Source: Chloroflexota bacterium
GTDB taxonomy: Bacteria; Chloroflexota; Dehalococcoidia; JACQGW01
Assembly: GCA_016199325.1 (NCBI GenBank)
Contig: JACQGW010000007.1
Span: forward strand, 1-10,390
Length of the DNA stretch: 10,390 nt
Direction: 5' to 3'
Shown: one piece after another, positions 1 through 7,182 of the stretch
How the letters are laid out: every line of letters begins with the position of its first letter
Numbering within the stretch: position 1 is the stretch's first letter
The notes under the pieces: model-generated
The model's input: the letters and a program-made list of their open reading frames with translations, nothing else
Database searches by the model: none
What the model was told of the DNA's origin: nothing
Translations under genes and position numbers: made by a program

Positions 1-28
1 CTTGGCGATCTTGGCGTCTTGGCGGTTC
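1..28. repeat. Short CTTGGCG tandem repeat downstream of the HAD gene
   Basis: Three copies of CTTGGCG lie at 1-7, 10-16 and 18-24, separated by two bases and then one. They sit just past the stop codon of the HAD gene, in non-coding DNA that runs off the window edge. The array may continue to the left. No hairpin with a T-tract is visible, so this is not an obvious terminator. Function is unknown. Confidence 0.6.
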
Positions 29-47
29 GTTGTCTCTCGGCACCGCT

Positions 48-725
48 CTAGACTCCGAGCAGATCCGCCAGCGCCAGCAGGTTCGGAACGATGGCGGTCG
101 GCGTGGCGCCGGGCGGCGTCGGCTCGCCATAGCGGTTGACCCAGCAGGAGGCGAAGCCGAGCCGGTTGGCCGGGCCGATGTCGTACTTGAAGCCGAAGGC
201 GACGTGCAGGATGCGCTCAGGCGGCGTCTTGAGGACGGCGAGCGCCAACTGGAACGAGGCCAGGTTCGGCTTGTACATGCCGGAGTCCTCGGCCGTCACG
301 GTGGCGTTGAAGGCGACGCCGATTCGCCGGACGCTCTCAGCCAGGATGTCGTTGTCGGTGTTCGAGATGATGCAAAGGCGAAACCGGCGCTTCAGCCGCT
401 CCAGCGCCGGCCGCGTATCCGGAAAAGGCGTCCAGGTCGGCATCGCCCGGGCCAGGCCGGGGCCGTCGTCCGGGTCGATCGGCAGACCGTAGGCGGCGAG
501 CGTGGCCGTGAGACTCTCGGCGAGAATCGTCTTGTACGGCCGGTACGGCCCCTGAATGTGATCGAACTGGATGGCTTCCCACCGTTCGTGGAACGCCGCT
601 GGGTCGACGTCGGCGCCCTTCCGAGCCAACAACGGCTCGACGTACGCGCGGACGCCGGCATCCCAATCGATCAGCGTCCCATAACAGTCGAACGTCAGCA
701 CTTCAGGCAGCACAGCAAGCGACAT
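48..725 (-). CDS. HAD-superfamily hydrolase, haloacid dehalogenase type II-like
   Basis: A 225-residue cytosolic HAD hydrolase, close to the usual length for L-2-haloacid dehalogenase-like proteins. Motif I is FDCYGTLIDWD, with the expected Asp nucleophile at residue 13 and the Tyr typical of the dehalogenase branch. Motif II is ISNTDN (Ser121, Asn122) and motif III contains Lys152 (YKPN). Motif IV reads AFGFKYDIGPA: the acidic Asp182 is kept, but the usual GDS-like part is replaced. The helical cap lies between motifs I and II. The ATG at 725 is supported by GGAGGA at 731-736, five bases upstream. The stop is TAG. It lies downstream of the histidine phosphatase, separated by an inverted repeat array. 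The substrate cannot be told: members of this branch include true dehalogenases and small-molecule phosphatases. Confidence 0.9.
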   Translation of the reverse strand: MSLAVLPEVLTFDCYGTLIDWDAGVRAYVEPLLARKGADVDPAAFHERWEAIQFDHIQGPYRPYKTILAESLTATLAAYGLPIDPDDGPGLARAMPTWTPFPDTRPALERLKRRFRLCIISNTDNDILAESVRRIGVAFNATVTAEDSGMYKPNLASFQLALAVLKTPPERILHVAFGFKYDIGPANRLGFASCWVNRYGEPTPPGATPTAIVPNLLALADLLGV

Positions 726-745
726 CGAGCTCCTCCGCAGGGGGC

Positions 746-838
746 ATGCGTCATTACGTCATGCGTCATTACGTCATGCAGGGCGGATGACGCATGACGC
801 ATGACGCATGACGCATGACGCATGACGTAATGACGCAT
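746..838. repeat. Heptamer (TGACGCA / TGCGTCA) inverted tandem repeat
   Basis: The left arm (746-779) has two tandem copies of the 15-mer GCGTCATTACGTCAT (748-762 and 763-777). The right arm (787-838) has five perfect direct copies of ATGACGC (787-821), one ATGACGT (822-828), then A plus another ATGACGC. Bases 746-769 are the exact reverse complement of 815-838 (24 pairs), and the inner parts match apart from unit variants. The RNA could fold into a long hairpin around a spacer at 780-786. The array fills almost the whole gap between the histidine phosphatase and HAD genes and touches the phosphatase stop codon at 838-840. It could attenuate transcription into the HAD gene, stabilise RNA, or be a repeat with no function. 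Units are too short and unspaced for CRISPR. Confidence 0.9.
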
Positions 839-1473
839 CACCCATCGTTCAATCCAGGCGGGATCACGTACGAGATCTCCGGCCGGGCGGCGCCGTCGGC
901 GAAGCGGAGGGCGGTGATGGAGCCCTTGGCCGGGTAGAGCTCCATCCGGCGGATGCTGGCGAATCGGAGCGGCAGCTCCTCGTAGCCGGTCCGCACGATC
1001 ATAATCGGGTCGGCGTGGCTGACCGCGAGCACCAGCGCGCCCGGATGCCGGCGGCGCACCTGTCGAATGAACCGATCCATCCGCGCGAAAATGCCGGCGA
1101 TAGTCTCATCGGCCGACGAGCGCGGCGGTTCGTAGACGTTGTACTCGGCGCCGAGCATCGCCATCGGCTCGCCCTGCCAGGAGTGGCCAACCTCGACGAG
1201 CAGCCGGGAGGTGCGGACCGGCATCGCGGGGCGCCGCGCCGCCAGGATCGCCGCCGTCTGCTGCGCCCGCAACAGGGGGCTCGCGTAGAGAGCGGCGACC
1301 GGAGCCGTTGCCAGGTAGTCGGCCAGGAGCTTGGCCTGCCGGTGGCCCAGCGCGCTCAAACGAAAGCGCGGCAGCCGGCCGTAGACGAGATCGGCCGGAT
1401 TGTGGACGTCGGCGTGCCGGACAAGCCAGACAGTTGCGGCCGGCTCGGTCGTCAACTGATGACGACGTTCCAT
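838..1473 (-). CDS. Histidine phosphatase family protein (PhoE/GpmB-like)
   Basis: A 211-residue member of the histidine phosphatase (phosphoglycerate mutase-like) superfamily, which transfers phosphate through a phosphohistidine. Catalytic residues visible are the RH pair in LVRHADVHN (Arg19, His20; the usual RHG is RHA here), Arg69 in SPLLRAQQTA, Glu94 in VEVGH, and the second His (His153) in AVSHADPI. The YGRLPRFRLSALGHRQA stretch matches the family's G-x-x-P...L-x-x-x-G-x-x-QA pattern. The same frame stays open upstream to 1761, but that part is read out of frame over the YciI gene and has no family resemblance. ATG 1473, preceded by AAAGGTG, is therefore chosen. The first 22 bases overlap the end of the YciI gene, which implies translational coupling. 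The physiological substrate is not evident. Confidence 0.88.
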   Translation of the reverse strand: MERRHQLTTEPAATVWLVRHADVHNPADLVYGRLPRFRLSALGHRQAKLLADYLATAPVAALYASPLLRAQQTAAILAARRPAMPVRTSRLLVEVGHSWQGEPMAMLGAEYNVYEPPRSSADETIAGIFARMDRFIRQVRRRHPGALVLAVSHADPIMIVRTGYEELPLRFASIRRMELYPAKGSITALRFADGAARPEISYVIPPGLNDG

Positions 1474-1727
1474 TCGCGAATCGTCACCTTTGGCCAGATG
1501 CGGTTCTTCATGTAGGGATCGTTCTCGACGATCGCCGCCACGTCGTCCTTGTTGTCGGCCCGGTACACGAGCAGCGCGCCGTCGATGGGGTCGGCGAAGG
1601 CACCGGCCATGACGAGCGTACCGGCGTCTTTGAGCGATCGGAGGTACGCGAGATGGGCCTCCCGGTAGGGCGCCCGCCGCTCGACGGCGTTCTCGACGTA
1701 GGTGGTGATGACGGCGTAGGTCTTCAC
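1452..1727 (-). CDS. YciI-like (YCII domain) protein
   Basis: A 91-residue single-domain YCII protein, the normal size for the family, with a dimeric alpha/beta-barrel (ferredoxin-like) fold. The conserved His25 is in REAHLAYLRSL and Asp49 is in DPIDGALLVYRA; these are the pair proposed to form the active site. The AGAF and ENDPYMKNRIW segments are also characteristic. The GTG at 1727 is chosen because GAGGAG lies six bases upstream (1734-1739) and the family begins at the KTYAVI strand. The open frame extends to 1919, but those residues do not resemble YciI and cross the promoter. It is the first gene of a two-gene unit with the histidine phosphatase. The biochemical role of YciI proteins is generally unsettled; some relatives act in aromatic catabolism or as dehydrochlorinase-like enzymes. 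Confidence 0.9.
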   Translation of the reverse strand: MKTYAVITTYVENAVERRAPYREAHLAYLRSLKDAGTLVMAGAFADPIDGALLVYRADNKDDVAAIVENDPYMKNRIWPKVTIREWNVVIS

Positions 1728-1733
1728 TGGTGG

Positions 1734-1739
1734 CTCCTC
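1734..1739 (-). promoter_or_regulatory. Ribosome binding site fixing the GTG start of the YciI gene
   Basis: GAGGAG on the minus strand lies six bases before the GTG at 1727. No in-frame ATG at a sensible distance has a comparable site. This site decides the non-ATG start and rules out the longer open frame reaching 1919. Confidence 0.75.
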
Positions 1740-1762
1740 GATCTGGCAGTTCTCGCGGCACC

Positions 1763-1792
1763 TGTATACCTGAACACCCAACCGTGCGTCAA
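1763..1792 (-). promoter_or_regulatory. Sigma-70-like promoter for the YciI-phosphatase pair
   Basis: On the minus strand TTGACG (1792-1787) is followed after 18 bases by TATACA (1768-1763). Both are close to the TTGACA/TATAAT consensus. The expected start is near 1756, giving a leader of about 30 bases before the GTG at 1727. This separates the YciI-phosphatase unit from the permease gene ending at 1870. Confidence 0.55.
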
Positions 1793-1869
1793 GTCTGGGC
1801 GATGCGCTCGGGCGAGCCCTTCTTCCGCTCATAGTGCCACCGAACCTTGGCGCGATTACCGCACCGGGC

Positions 1870-2781
1870 CTACCTGCCGGCGTTGATCTGCCGCGGATCG
1901 AACGCATCGCGGGCAGCATCGGAGAAGAAGTTCAGCCCCACGAGCAAAAGGGTCAACGCAGCACCGGGGAAGATGCCGTACCACCAGGCCACGCGCAGGA
2001 ACTGCCGACTGTGGCTCAGCATCGACCCCCAGGAGGGCTCGGGCGGCTGGGCGCCCAGCCCCAGGAAGGAGAGCGATGCCTCCAGGAGCACGGCGAACGC
2101 CATCGCTACCGCCGCCTGCACCACTAAGGGCGACAGGGTATTGGGCAGGATATGGCCGAAGATGATCCGCCCATCGCGAGCGCCCAGGGTGCGCGCTGCT
2201 GTCACGTAGTCGCGCTCCTTTTCGCTAAGCGTACAGGCCCGCGCCAGACGGGCGAAGATGGGGATATTCGAAATGCCAACGGCTATGGCCGCGTTCACCG
2301 CCCCCGGGCCGGTGACGAGCACGACCGCGATCCCCAGCAGAATCACCGGGAAGGCCAGGAGACAGTCCCAGAGACGGTTGATCAAGGCGTCCAGCCATCC
2401 GCCCACGTAGCCGGAGACTAGGCCGCTGGTGGCCCCGAAGGCGAAGCCGATGATCACGCTGATGATCCCCACGCTCAGCGAGAGGCGCGCTCCATGGATG
2501 ATGCGGCTGAGGAGGTCGCGTCCGAACTCGTCCGTGCCCAGGACGTAGCGAGCGTTGGGCGCCAGGAGTTCGTCGCCCGCATGCTGGATCACCGGGTCGT
2601 AGGGCGCGACGGCGGGGGCGATGGCCGCGACAACGACAAAAATCGCCAGCACGACGACGCCGATCTTGCCGCTGGGGTTCCGCAAGACGCGCAGAGCGGT
2701 CTTCACCCACGGGCTGCGCGTGGACTCGCGCTTCATCGCCCTTTGATCTCCACCGACTACCAGTCGCACTTGTGCGGCCAT
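1870..2781 (-). CDS. dppC: ABC transporter permease, DppC/OppC family
   Basis: A 303-residue inner-membrane permease of the dipeptide/oligopeptide/nickel type. A first membrane segment is at about residues 41-61. It is followed by the family's GTDEFGRDLLSRIIHGARLS stretch (82-101) and further hydrophobic spans near 102-128, 141-170, 217-240 and 268-287. The EAA loop that contacts the ATPase is at about 193-214 (AARTLGARDG...LPN), and EASLSFLGLGAQPPEPSWG precedes the last span. ATG 2781 is preferred: it starts five bases after the partner permease's stop and has AAGGAG nine bases upstream. An in-frame ATG at 2736 is the alternative, shortening the cytoplasmic tail by 15 residues. It pairs with the upstream DppB-like gene. 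No ATPase gene follows. The gene symbol is by family; the substrate may not be a peptide. Confidence 0.93.
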   Translation of the reverse strand: MAAQVRLVVGGDQRAMKRESTRSPWVKTALRVLRNPSGKIGVVVLAIFVVVAAIAPAVAPYDPVIQHAGDELLAPNARYVLGTDEFGRDLLSRIIHGARLSLSVGIISVIIGFAFGATSGLVSGYVGGWLDALINRLWDCLLAFPVILLGIAVVLVTGPGAVNAAIAVGISNIPIFARLARACTLSEKERDYVTAARTLGARDGRIIFGHILPNTLSPLVVQAAVAMAFAVLLEASLSFLGLGAQPPEPSWGSMLSHSRQFLRVAWWYGIFPGAALTLLLVGLNFFSDAARDAFDPRQINAGR

Positions 2782-2786
2782 CGCCC

Positions 2787-3743
2787 TTAGCTCCTTCCCC
2801 TGCTCAACCGGATGCGCGGATCCAGAAAGGCGTAGGTGATGTCGGTCAAGAGGTTGACGAGCACGAAGATCATCACCAGCCAGAAGACCGCCGCCTGGAC
2901 GACGGTGTAATCGCGCTGCTCCACCGCCTGGATGATGAGCCGGCCCATACCCGGCCAGGCGAATACCGATTCGACGACGACCGCGCCGCCCAGCAGGCGG
3001 CCGAACTGGAGGCCCACGACCGTCACCACGGGCACCAGCGCGCTGCGCAGGGCGTGGCGCACGACGACCACCCGCTCCCGCAGGCCCTTGGCGCGGGCGG
3101 TACGCACGTAGTCTTCATTCAGCACCTCCAGCATGGCCGCCCGCACGAAGCGGGTGAAGACCGCCGACATGTTGAAGCTGAGCGTCAGGGCCGGCAAGAT
3201 CAACGTCTTCAGCCCCATCGCCGGGTTCTCCGCCGGGTCGATCCGACCTCCCGGCGGCAGCATCCCCAGCGCCAGGGCGAAGAGGAGAATCAGCAGGATG
3301 CCGAGCCAGAAGTTGGGCACGCCCATGCCCAGGGCGGTGTAGGCCTGGACGAAGAGGTCGATCTTCGACGCCTGTTTGATGGCGGCGATCACCCCCAGAG
3401 GCAGGGAGACGACCAGCGCCAGGAACAGAGCGGCCAGCCCCAGTTGGATGGTGGCGGGAAAGGCGTAGCCGACGAGCTCAACCACCGGCATCTTGCTGAT
3501 GTAGGAATTGCCCAGGTCGCCGCGGGCGACGTTGGCCAGCCAGATGCCGTACTGCACGGGCAGGGGCTGGTCGAGGCCCATCTTCACCCGGACGGACTGG
3601 ACGATCTCCGGCGTGGCATCGGCGCCGGCGACGACCTCGGCCGGGTCGCCGGGGACCAGGTGCAGGAGCAGGAAGACCAGGAAGGAGGAAAGCAAGATCA
3701 CGGGGATCAGTTGCAGCAGCCTCCCGACGATGTACGCAATCAT
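2787..3743 (-). CDS. dppB: ABC transporter permease, DppB/OppB family
   Basis: A 318-residue inner-membrane permease of the usual DppB length. It opens with the typical N-terminal span (GRLLQLIPVILLSSFLVFLL, about 7-26) and the LVPGDPA motif (29-35). Other membrane segments fall near 98-122, 133-160, 180-200, 236-256 and 283-305. The EAA cytoplasmic loop is at about 212-239 (YVRTARAKGL...VPV). VESVFAWPGMGRL (258-270) and the C-terminal YAFLDPRIR are family hallmarks. ATG 3743 has GGAGGAGG at 3749-3756, five bases upstream. The stop (TAA) is followed after five bases by dppC, and dppC's ribosome binding site lies in the last codons of this gene, so the pair is probably translationally coupled. 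It follows the solute-binding protein gene by 61 bases. Confidence 0.94.
   Translation of the reverse strand: MIAYIVGRLLQLIPVILLSSFLVFLLLHLVPGDPAEVVAGADATPEIVQSVRVKMGLDQPLPVQYGIWLANVARGDLGNSYISKMPVVELVGYAFPATIQLGLAALFLALVVSLPLGVIAAIKQASKIDLFVQAYTALGMGVPNFWLGILLILLFALALGMLPPGGRIDPAENPAMGLKTLILPALTLSFNMSAVFTRFVRAAMLEVLNEDYVRTARAKGLRERVVVVRHALRSALVPVVTVVGLQFGRLLGGAVVVESVFAWPGMGRLIIQAVEQRDYTVVQAAVFWLVMIFVLVNLLTDITYAFLDPRIRLSRGRS
2791..2796 (-). promoter_or_regulatory. Ribosome binding site for dppC inside the end of dppB
   Basis: AAGGAG on the minus strand lies nine bases before ATG 2781 and overlaps the last codons of dppB. It supports the upstream of two possible dppC starts. The downstream ATG (2736) has only a weak AAAGGG immediately before it. 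Confidence 0.55.
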
Positions 3744-3804
3744 GCTGGCCTCCTCCTGGGTGAGTTCGCGCTTCCGCTATGAGCGTCCTGCTCCCGCCTC
3801 GCGC

Positions 3805-5472
3805 CTACTTGTCTAACCAGATGCCGGCCACGTCAGGGGCATTGTCCATATTGTAGCCGAAACCCTTGACATGAGAGCCGTAGGCCCAGGCCCGCTCCTG
3901 GGGGGCCACGACAATCAGCGGCATATCATCCAACACGAGCTCCTGGATCTGCCGCAGCAACTGCTTGCGCTTGTCCTGATCCAACGTTGCTTGCACGTCT
4001 TTCTTGAGCTGCATGTACTTGTCGGACTCGTAGCGGGTCCAGCCGTTCTCGCCGGCCGTGTGCCAGGCCCTGGCGGCGGTAACCGTGGTGCCCGGGTCGC
4101 GGTTGGTGTAGCCGTAGGTCTGAACGGCGATCTGGTACTCGAACTTGGTGAACAGGCGTGTGCTGTACACGGTCGACTCCACATCGGCGATCGTCGCGCT
4201 GATGCCGATTTTCTTGAGATCGGCCTGCACGATCTGCGCGAGGTCGCCCATGCCGAACGCATACCCTGTCGAGGTGAGCAGCTCGAGATCAAAGCCCTTT
4301 TCGTAGCCCGCCTCCTTCAAGAGCGCCCGTGCCTTGTCGAGGTCGTAGCCGATCTTGCCTTCCAGGTCCTTGAAGTAGGCCCAGGAGTGCCTCGGCCAGA
4401 TGAGATTGGTGGGCTCAACCAGCCCCTGGAGGGTCGTCTTGGCGAAACGGGCGCGGTCGACGGCCCAGGCGATGGCCTGGCGCACCCGCTTGTCCTTCAG
4501 GGGACCGTAGCTGTTGTTGATGGAAAGGTTGAACATGATCGCCCCGGGAGCCCCCATGTCCGTGACGAACTTGCCGCCCGCGTTCTTCAGTCGCACGATG
4601 TCCAGGTAGGATGGCTGCCACACGCAGTCGACCGCGCCCGACTCGAGGTTGATCACCATGCTCGAGAGGTCGGGGATGTCACGGATCACGTACCGATCGA
4701 CGTACGGCTTGCCCTTGTCCCAGTAGTCTTTGAAGGCCACCAGCTCCAGGCGGTCCTTGGGAATGTACTTGTCGAACTTGAAAGGCCCGGTGCCACCGGC
4801 GGTCTTGGCGCGGTCGGCCCAGGTCTCCCGGTCGACGATGTACATCTGGTCGAGCAGGTCGTAGACGCCGGGGTACACGGTGGCGAACGTCCAGGTTACC
4901 GTGTACTTGTCCGGCGTGTCGACCTTCGTAATCGCCTTGAACAGCGCCTTCGCGACCGATTGCTCGTCGGTCTGGGCTACTTCGACGGTGAACTTGACGT
5001 CGTCGGCTGTGAACTCGCGCCCGCTGTGGAACTTCACCCCCTGGCGCAGCTTGAACGTAATGCTCTTGCCGTCGGCGGAGAAGTCCCATTTCTCAGCCAG
5101 CTCCGGCACGGGCTTGAGGCTGGTGTCGTACCGCACCAATCGGTTGTAGAGGGCCAGTTGGAAGGCGTAGTGCCCCGTCACCGTCTGGAACGGCTGGAAT
5201 GCCTGGATCGACGCTGTGCGCGCCAGCGTGAAGGTGCCGCCACGTTTGACGCCCGCCGGCTGGGCGGTGGGTGCCTGCGTTGCCACGGGCGCCGCCGTCG
5301 CTCCAGGCTGGGGGACGCTCGGAACCTGTGCTGGCGGCTTGACCGGCGTAGGCTCGGGCGCCCTGGTTGGCGGCGGCGGCGCGGAGGGCGCGCAGGCGGT
5401 CAGCACGCCTAGGCCGGTCGCGATGGCGCCGAGCCGGAGGAAATCGCGGCGTTTGACAGTACGTGGTTGCAT
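3805..5472 (-). CDS. ABC transporter solute-binding lipoprotein, family 5 (DppA/OppA-like)
   Basis: A 555-residue extracellular solute-binding protein of family 5, the receptor that delivers substrate to the two permeases encoded next. The N-terminus has a twin-arginine motif (KRRDFLRLG, Arg8-Arg9), a hydrophobic stretch and a lipobox VLTAC with Cys27. This indicates Tat export and lipid anchoring outside the membrane. Residues about 28-75 form a Pro/Ala/Thr-rich linker. The mature domain begins at [10 protein letters not shown], and the family signature region ([20 protein letters not shown], 140-159) is clear. ATG 5472 is chosen because the signal begins there and AGAGGAG lies upstream at 5482-5488; the open frame to 5544 adds nothing recognisable. 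Family 5 proteins bind peptides, nickel, sugars, opines or betaines, so the ligand cannot be assigned. The neighbouring MttB gene hints at an N-methylated compound. Confidence 0.92.
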   Translation of the reverse strand: MQPRTVKRRDFLRLGAIATGLGVLTACAPSAPPPPTRAPEPTPVKPPAQVPSVPQPGATAAPVATQAPTAQPAGVKRGGTFTLARTASIQAFQPFQTVTGHYAFQLALYNRLVRYDTSLKPVPELAEKWDFSADGKSITFKLRQGVKFHSGREFTADDVKFTVEVAQTDEQSVAKALFKAITKVDTPDKYTVTWTFATVYPGVYDLLDQMYIVDRETWADRAKTAGGTGPFKFDKYIPKDRLELVAFKDYWDKGKPYVDRYVIRDIPDLSSMVINLESGAVDCVWQPSYLDIVRLKNAGGKFVTDMGAPGAIMFNLSINNSYGPLKDKRVRQAIAWAVDRARFAKTTLQGLVEPTNLIWPRHSWAYFKDLEGKIGYDLDKARALLKEAGYEKGFDLELLTSTGYAFGMGDLAQIVQADLKKIGISATIADVESTVYSTRLFTKFEYQIAVQTYGYTNRDPGTTVTAARAWHTAGENGWTRYESDKYMQLKKDVQATLDQDKRKQLLRQIQELVLDDMPLIVVAPQERAWAYGSHVKGFGYNMDNAPDVAGIWLDK

Positions 5473-5568
5473 GGCTCTTCTCTCCTCTTTCTGTATTCCT
5501 GATACTGATCGACCGGCTGAGCACTGTCTTGGAAGTGAGGCCATCTCCTGCCATCGTTCATCGGGATT

Positions 5569-5592
5569 GACCAGGCATTCGGCCTGTTGGTC
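5569..5592 (-). other. Hairpin between mttB-like gene and solute-binding protein gene
   Basis: On the minus strand GACC-AAC-AGGC, loop CGAAT, then GCCTGGTC can form eight base pairs with a three-base bulge. It lies 35 bases after the methyltransferase stop, in a 154-base gap that otherwise shows no convincing promoter. No T-run follows, so it is not a classical terminator. It could lower read-through or protect the upstream mRNA end, giving different levels for the two genes. Confidence 0.35.
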
Positions 5593-5626
5593 GCTCTGCC
5601 TCTGGCTTCGGGCGCTGCACTCGGCG

Positions 5627-7093
5627 CTAGTCCAATCGCCGCTCAGCCCTGTTCACGACTTCATCGAGACATCGCAACACCTCCTCCGGCAATGGGGACG
5701 GCGTATGGGTAGCCAGGATGTGCCGAACCTGCTCGTTCAGGCGCTGGCCCATCGTGCGCCGCCCTTTCTCCTTCCAGGCTTCGTACCGCAGCCTATCCAG
5801 CAGGTTCGAGCGGTAGTGCTCGCGGAAGTGATGGTAGGTATGCTCTTCGGCCAGGAAATTGCCGCCGGGCCCCACCGCCGCGATCACGTCGAAGGCCAGC
5901 GTCTCCTCCGTCACCGCGAAGCCCTGGACCATGTGCCGAGCAATGGCGATGGCCTCATCACACAGCGCCAACTGCTCCATCGAGATCGACATGCCCGTGT
6001 CGATTGTGCCCAGGGCGTGCGAGATGTCGGGTCTGGCCACCGCCGACATCATGAGCGACATTCCCGCTTCGATGGCCGACTGCTCGTCGACCGTCTTCGC
6101 ATTGGAGGCGCCGCCGCTCCCGTAGGTGGGGAGGTTGTAGTAGCCGCGGATGATCTCGGTCCAGGCCGCGGAGAGCATCGCCATCTCCGGTGCGCCGTAG
6201 CCGAAGACCATGCTGCGCAGGTCCATGGTGCTGATGCCGCCGCCGACGATCATCGGGCTGCCGGGCCGCACGGCCTGCACCAGCGCCACCCCGGCGAGAT
6301 CTTCTGCCAGCGCCAACGACAGGGTGCCCGCCAGGGTGGCCGGGCCGGTAGCGGCGGCCTGGGTCATGGGGTTGAAAATGATCGGCAAGCCCTTCTGCGC
6401 CATAAGGATCAGCTTGCCCGCCGTCTCGTCGCCGTACAGCAGGGGCGAGCTGGGATCGATGCCGGTGGTGAAAAAGGGCCGCGTCCGGAGCTGCTCGGCG
6501 CCGCCAGCGATGATCTCGCACATCTCCACGATGTCCGCCATACCCGCGACGGTGTAGGCTGAGGAGTACATCGGTTTCGTGAGGTTGGCCACGGCGGCCC
6601 GGAAGCCAACGCGGTCGGCGATAGGCGGCGGGCAGTCGGAAGGCACGCCGAGAACCATCGCCCAATCGATCTGGGGGAGGAAGTCGCACACTCTGGCCGC
6701 CAGGCCGATGGTCTCTCTGGTGCTCGGCTTCCGCTCGCCTGTATAGGGATCAATGGCGAACGGCGCCGTGCCGTAGGTGCCGTAGTAGGTGTTGGTTCCG
6801 TCCAGCACCATCCGGAGGGAGCGGTCGCGGGCGTACATCTCCACCCGCCTGGGCGAGACCTCCAGGGCCGCGTACACCATCTGGCGGGGCAGCCTCACCC
6901 GGCTGCCGTCTATTCGAGCGCCGGCTCGCCCCAGGATCGCTACTGCCTGCTCGTTGTGGAACTCGACGCCGATCTCCTCGACGATGCGCAGAGCGTTCAA
7001 GTGGATCTGCTCGACCTGGCTGCTGCTGAGCATGCGAAACTTCAAGACGTCCTCTGCCGTCTTCTTGACGAGATCCTCCGTGTGCTGCACCAT
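5627..7093 (-). CDS. MttB-family (trimethylamine/betaine) methyltransferase, non-pyrrolysine
   Basis: A 488-residue cytosolic protein of the trimethylamine methyltransferase MttB family (COG5598), full length for that family. Members move a methyl group from a tertiary or quaternary amine to the cobalt of a partner corrinoid protein. The N-terminal helical part ([24 protein letters not shown], 22-45) and the barrel strands [20 protein letters not shown] and [14 protein letters not shown] are characteristic. The [20 protein letters not shown] stretch (325-344) lies about where archaeal MttB carries pyrrolysine; here there is no in-frame stop and residue 334 is Thr. It is therefore a non-pyrrolysine homologue, like glycine betaine (MtgB), proline betaine or carnitine methyltransferases. 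ATG 7093 has GAGGG at 7099-7103. Its own promoter and a GntR-type operator lie upstream. No corrinoid protein gene is in the window. The substrate is unknown. Confidence 0.9.
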   Translation of the reverse strand: MVQHTEDLVKKTAEDVLKFRMLSSSQVEQIHLNALRIVEEIGVEFHNEQAVAILGRAGARIDGSRVRLPRQMVYAALEVSPRRVEMYARDRSLRMVLDGTNTYYGTYGTAPFAIDPYTGERKPSTRETIGLAARVCDFLPQIDWAMVLGVPSDCPPPIADRVGFRAAVANLTKPMYSSAYTVAGMADIVEMCEIIAGGAEQLRTRPFFTTGIDPSSPLLYGDETAGKLILMAQKGLPIIFNPMTQAAATGPATLAGTLSLALAEDLAGVALVQAVRPGSPMIVGGGISTMDLRSMVFGYGAPEMAMLSAAWTEIIRGYYNLPTYGSGGASNAKTVDEQSAIEAGMSLMMSAVARPDISHALGTIDTGMSISMEQLALCDEAIAIARHMVQGFAVTEETLAFDVIAAVGPGGNFLAEEHTYHHFREHYRSNLLDRLRYEAWKEKGRRTMGQRLNEQVRHILATHTPSPLPEEVLRCLDEVVNRAERRLD

Positions 7094-7143
7094 GTTGACC
7101 CTCTCTCGCTACGCTTAGACAGTGCGCCATCTCGGTGGCGGTG

Positions 7144-7177
7144 GGCCCGGCCGGAAGACCGGGCCGCCGGCTGGCGG
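7144..7177 (-). other. GC-rich leader hairpins upstream of the MttB-family gene
   Basis: Two perfect short stems lie in the predicted leader: 7144-7150 with 7159-7165 (seven pairs) and 7164-7168 with 7173-7177 (five pairs, four-base loop). They share two bases, so both cannot be complete at once. No T-run follows and no cobalamin riboswitch elements are recognisable. They may only reflect GC-rich sequence. Confidence 0.35.
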
Positions 7178-7182
7178 TCTGC

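Noticed and set aside
746..838. CRISPR array
   Set aside because: Units are seven bases long and contiguous, without spacers, and no cas gene is present.
1474..1761. N-terminal extension of the histidine phosphatase in the same frame
   Set aside because: These 96 residues are an Arg-rich off-frame reading of the YciI gene, which has its own ribosome site and domain. A start at 1473 gives a normal-length phosphatase.
2772..3782. Plus-strand open frame of 336 codons opposite dppB
   Set aside because: Its sequence is an antisense shadow of a membrane protein gene, dominated by His, Gln, Asp and Glu, with no family resemblance.
3871..5412. Plus-strand open frame of 513 codons opposite the solute-binding protein gene
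   Set aside because: Antisense shadow of a clear family 5 binding protein; no motif or ribosome binding site supports it.
5473..5626. Promoter for the solute-binding protein gene
   Set aside because: No -35/-10 pair with acceptable match and spacing could be seen in this gap, so none is called. The gene may be read from the methyltransferase promoter.
6750..7130. Overlapping frame starting at ATG 7130 in the methyltransferase leader
   Set aside because: No ribosome binding site precedes the ATG, and the product is an out-of-frame, Arg-rich reading of the methyltransferase gene.
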